Below are positions 60,197 through 64,000 of a DNA stretch of 64,000 nt, in pieces. Below the pieces are notes generated by a model. That model had not been told where the DNA came from. It did no database searches and saw nothing but the letters and a program-made list of their open reading frames with translations. The stretch spans positions 5,408,354 to 5,472,353 of the forward strand of contig CM041198.1 in the NCBI GenBank assembly GCA_023078555.1, written 5' to 3'. The DNA comes from Ulva prolifera. Lineage: Eukaryota > Chlorophyta > Ulvophyceae > Ulvales > Ulvaceae. The position numbers and the translations under genes are program-made. Within the stretch, counting starts at the first letter, position 1. Each line of letters begins with the position of its first letter.

Positions 60197-63100
60197 TCAC
60201 TTCCCAGAAAGCTTGAAACTACTCATGAAATATCGGCTTTCTCTGACTTTGCCTTTGGAAATATCATTTTGAAAAACTTCGGATGGAACCAGTTGACCCC
60301 AAACCTCGGGAAGGTTCACTAATACTTCCCCGTAATAACACCTTGTCCCTTGTCGCTCAGTTGCAGAATAAGGCAGCTTCGAATCAGCGGCCTCCCCTAT
60401 GTTGGGAACATACAAAATGTCAGGGACAGTTCCGCACACACGCACTGGACTGCCTATCGACCTATGGTCGCGGATGGTGGCAGCCCATAGCTTGCATATG
60501 GCCATCCGGAGAGGCTGTGCGCGCACAGACTTTCCTGGCACCTTTGACGGAATAGTATACCTATGTATGTCCTCTCGAGGGACGCAGCCTCTCGGGTCGA
60601 ACGCCCATGATGCCCCATTTGATGTTTGCACACGCACAAACGTCTGAACTTGGGCGACACAGTGACACTCATCATCATCGCCATATCTGTAGCCAACATA
60701 AATCCACCTGTTGTCAGATTCAACATGCCTGTTGTCTTCTGCACACGTCACAACATCCAGTGATGGTAGCGATGCTTGCAAGTACTTGTCAAATGCAAAT
60801 CGGTTTGCTTTGTGCATGGCATGCATCACCTCATCTTCAATGGCGGGCCACCCCCGATCCCTGTACCAACGCCCAGAGTCTTCCCCCACCCTTAATAATC
60901 TCGGTAATTGCTCAACAACACACTCTGTCTGTTGTTCCGTGAGCCCCGGGGATACAGTGGGTCCCAACAGAAGGACTTCGTCACCGGTAATGTCATATTC
61001 AGGGAACTCCATTGCCGAGGGCTTCGCATGTCTCTCAGCAATGGTGAGGCAATGCGCAGGGAATTCACAGCGACACGATTGCGCAGAGGTCACCAGCAAA
61101 TGGTCATTTACGAACATAATCTCTCCGCTGTCCTTGACACGGTCTTTCAAGTAAAGCTTGAGGTACCAAATCATTCGTTCAATCCAGTACTCAGTGTACA
61201 ATGATCCAGGCCCTTGACAAACCAGCTGGTCAAGTACATGCAGTACAGCATGATGAAGCTTGGCGGTTGTCAGCGCTAACCCTCGAAAAGCCTACAACAA
61301 TGAGAATCACCTAGAATACCACTTGACAATCGAATGCAGATGGGGCGGATAGCCACGCTACCACGGCCTCCAAAAAGGGATCAGGCAGTGACTCAAATAA
61401 GAGACATCGATCTGCACAGCATATAATCAGACAGACATGAATCGCACCTCCTGTGCGGCGAAGGCGTATTCTTCAAAATCACGACGTGCTCTGGCCAAAC
61501 GCTCCGGCGTGTGGTGACGACAGTCTTGCTGCCTCAGGCAGAAGAGGACAGCTCGACGAAGGCTACCCCACTGCCGCTCGAACATTGTCTTCACATCTTT
61601 GTCCTCTGGCTTCCATGGTAGATTGAGCAGGAGGAACGGAGAACAAGTTTCGACGAAAGTCATGTACTCTTCCATGGTCCAGGTTGACCTGCTTCTGCAC
61701 ATCATCACTCACGGGTTCATCGCTGTTGCACCCTAAATCAGCTTTCCTGGTACATACCCAGCAACACACCCTGACTATTAGAGAAAGGTAAGAATGTGAG
61801 GCAAATCCAGGTAGGAGCACTTACCCAAACACATCTGCACTCCGCTTCTTTAGATGAGAAGTCCATCCCATCTTCTCTGCGCGTTTTTTAATCACCTCAC
61901 GAATGTACTTGGGCAAAACATAGGCAATCCCGTGTAGCCGATGTTTCCGCCTGCGTTTTGACTTGCCCCCCGAAGCCTTTTGCTTCTGATCCTCAGGCCG
62001 TGCCCACACGTTCCAGAAATCTTTGACGATTCCGTATAGCAGCAGATGTGCAAGAGCAAAATGAAAAAAATGCTCGTACCTATGCACAGGATACCCACAT
62101 GGATTTACGGTCATTGGCACCAGCATTGCACGCACGACAGAGAGCAAGGGCCAAACCGAAAGTAGGATAGCCTAGAGTACCCCGGCATTCCGCGAAGGCC
62201 AGTCTGAGACTGGAGGTCTTTTGCCTCAGCCACCAGCTTCTTCCATGCCTTTGCTCGATCTTCTGGAGGCTGCAAGTGCAGAGGTGGATGCACTTTGTCA
62301 AATGACGCTTCCCATGCTTCCTGCATGCATTGTGCCCGCTTGTGCAGCTCATATGCAGTGTACTTCAATTCGTATGTGTCGTCCCATGTAGCTTCATCGT
62401 CAGTGAGGCGATCGCCGTCTCTCAGAGTTGCAGTGACCTGTGGGGGTAGATTGTCACGTGACACCGGTGGATGCTCCCCCGCGTAGCCAGCCGGCACACC
62501 CATGACGTAAGCAACGACGTCCTTCTGATGAATGTCGCGCACACGAATGTCGTCTTTGGTGGCAGGCATTTTGCGTGGAGCAGTGTCCTCGTATGGGAAC
62601 CTACACAGTCGCGAGTGTGAAGCAGAGTCATGCTGAATTTGGTGGTTGACATGCTAGTTGTCTACTGCACCTGCAGTCAAGTCCACAGCAGCGAGAATGC
62701 TTGTCAGTGGCCCCGCACCTCATTGCGTTCCTGATGGATTCACCCTGCATAGCGCACCGGGGGCATGCCTCTTTTGCGCTGTGAGGGAGGGTCAGCATAA
62801 GCTTGTACATCATCATGAGATCCCCTTCCACAAACGCGAGGATAGGCCAGTGACGTATGACCATCTCCTGGCCTCCCGGGCGGATGGTGAACGTGTAGGG
62901 CTCGGTACCAGCCCGACCTGCGTGATCAAGTCAGTGTTGGTGCAGCGGACCGAGCGCCTGACAGCGTGGCAGGTGTACAGGCTTTTGGGGTCTGCATGCA
63001 TTGTACATGTAGCGATCTCTGGTTCTGAGCATGCCATCTCCGGGACTGATGGATCCGGAGATGTGGCCGAGACGCGTCTGCTCACGTTCACACCTGGGTC

Positions 63101-63754
63101 GTGCTTTACGAAGAAGTCCACGGTCGGCTTCAATATGCTCTCGAGGTGCGAGGGCTCCGTAGGCCCAACCAGTATGATGAGGGGCTGCCAAGATAGGCAG
63201 CCCGCGTTCCTGGAGGCGTCCAGATCGTATCGTCTGATGCCAACAATCGTCGTGCTCCCAATCCGTAACTTGAAGATGTTCCCACCGTCCGCACCTGCAA
63301 AAGACCACAATATTTAGCTGTGTTCGCTGCGGTGAAGTGGCCACATGCAAGAGTCCTGGCCAACATGGGATGCTATGGGCGAGGGTCGTGCAAACACACG
63401 TGCGGGACATGAACACGCATGACCAATGGTCGACTGCCACATGAATATACGTTGCACACATCAGGCGGAGCCTGTGGAGGAAGGACGGGTGCACTTCATA
63501 CATGCAGTCGCACCTACGCCATAGACGCCTGCCCCGAAAGCATCTTTGCGATTGGAGAGACGATGCATGCAGTCCTTGTTGAGCAAGTTCATGTACATGG
63601 ATCCAGCCATCCCGTCCACGTCAGTGAAGTCAAGGGGATGGGCCGCTGCAGCAGCTTGCCTGAAGTTCTCGTCTTCATGGAACCAGCGAATCACACACTC
63701 CATCGTAAAGTCCCAGCCCTTGCGCTTGAACTTCACCGTAGTCCCAGAGGCAGC
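60197..63754 (-). CDS. TNP2/CACTA-like transposase (5' end not resolved, probably beyond the window)
   Basis: Exons in transcript order: 63754-63514, 63294-63007 (3' border uncertain), 62917-62719, 62600-62136, 62079-61825, 61688-61448 and 61291-60197; phases agree and give over 920 residues in the window. Landmarks in order: WDFTMECVIRWFHEDENFRQ; LSWQPLIILVGPTEPSHLES, as where TNP2-type proteins discuss the 'LQPL' region; EGDLMMMYKL...ACPRCAMQGE, the Asp-then-CxxC step; GMPGYSRLSYF joined to HLLLYGIVKDFW, the H..L.G..KDFW motif; WTMEEYMTFVETCSPFLL; and KLHHAVLHVL...TEYWIERMIWYLK with the Glu-Arg pair. This order is that of Transposase_21/TNP2 proteins of CACTA (EnSpm) elements, with some likeness to KDZ/Plavaka transposases. 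No internal stop was found, so it may be intact. The exon at 63754 starts at an acceptor, so an earlier exon is needed. Confidence 0.65.
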
Positions 63755-64000
63755 CTGAACGAACCCCTGACTGACCACGAGCAATTGCACGGCATCTCAG
63801 TCCGGGTGCATGTGTATCACCAGGACACATGCGTCTGACACATGTACGACTGGATTATGCAGCAATAAGATAACATAACAGTGGATTTGGTTGTACATGG
63901 GCAGCTGCGAACCGGCGCAGTCTTATGAACAGAGGTGCACAACTAGTACTCACACGATGCAGCTGCGATGGACAACACACCTGATACTTGGCGCAACCAC
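63755..64000. other. Right edge, probably intron or 5' part of the transposase gene
   Basis: The reverse-strand frame stays open only to 63790. The remaining bases carry no recognised motif; an upstream exon or the element's right terminus is expected outside the window. Confidence 0.35.

Overview
The window is nuclear DNA of a green alga, probably a trebouxiophyte or other core chlorophyte. The signs are short GC-rich exons split by many introns, splice donors mostly of the form GTGCGY with acceptors ending TGCAG, candidate TGTAA polyadenylation signals after stop codons, a plastid-type haem biosynthesis gene with a likely transit peptide, and several genes whose closest remembered relatives are land-plant proteins. 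Exon structures were worked out by hand from reading-frame continuity, splice phase and remembered family alignments; no search was run.

Positions 1-29.5 kb are gene-dense. In order: the 3' two-thirds of an ABCG7-like half-transporter (+); coproporphyrinogen III oxidase CPX1 (-); a HAD-like phosphatase (-); a tiny PET117-like cytochrome oxidase assembly factor (-); the NEDD8-activating enzyme regulatory subunit AXR1/NAE1 (-); a very large UBP26/USP48-type deubiquitinase (+) divergent from AXR1; and a two-repeat protein of unknown function (-).

Positions 29.5-52 kb are a repeat-rich accessory region. It holds an inverted-repeat element, a truncated hAT transposon with terminal inverted repeats and a flanking direct repeat, an unspliced inverted copy of part of the USP48 gene, a decayed LINE 3' end, two families of short modules ending in TTGTAAC (probably 5'-truncated retrotransposon tails), a 1.4-kb (GT)n array that probably grew from such a tail, a Cys-rich secreted protein gene, a long perfect hairpin and long stretches with nothing recognisable.

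Positions 52.4-64 kb may be one large mobile element. From left to right it has a CACTA-like start, a cluster of TAAGGMC subterminal-type motifs, a nine-exon gene of unknown function (-), an 18-copy array of 173-bp repeats with higher-order organisation, and a multi-exon TNP2/CACTA-like transposase (-) that runs toward the right edge. If this is a single element it exceeds 11 kb and combines a transposase, a co-oriented accessory gene and an internal satellite. It is the best candidate for something undescribed here.
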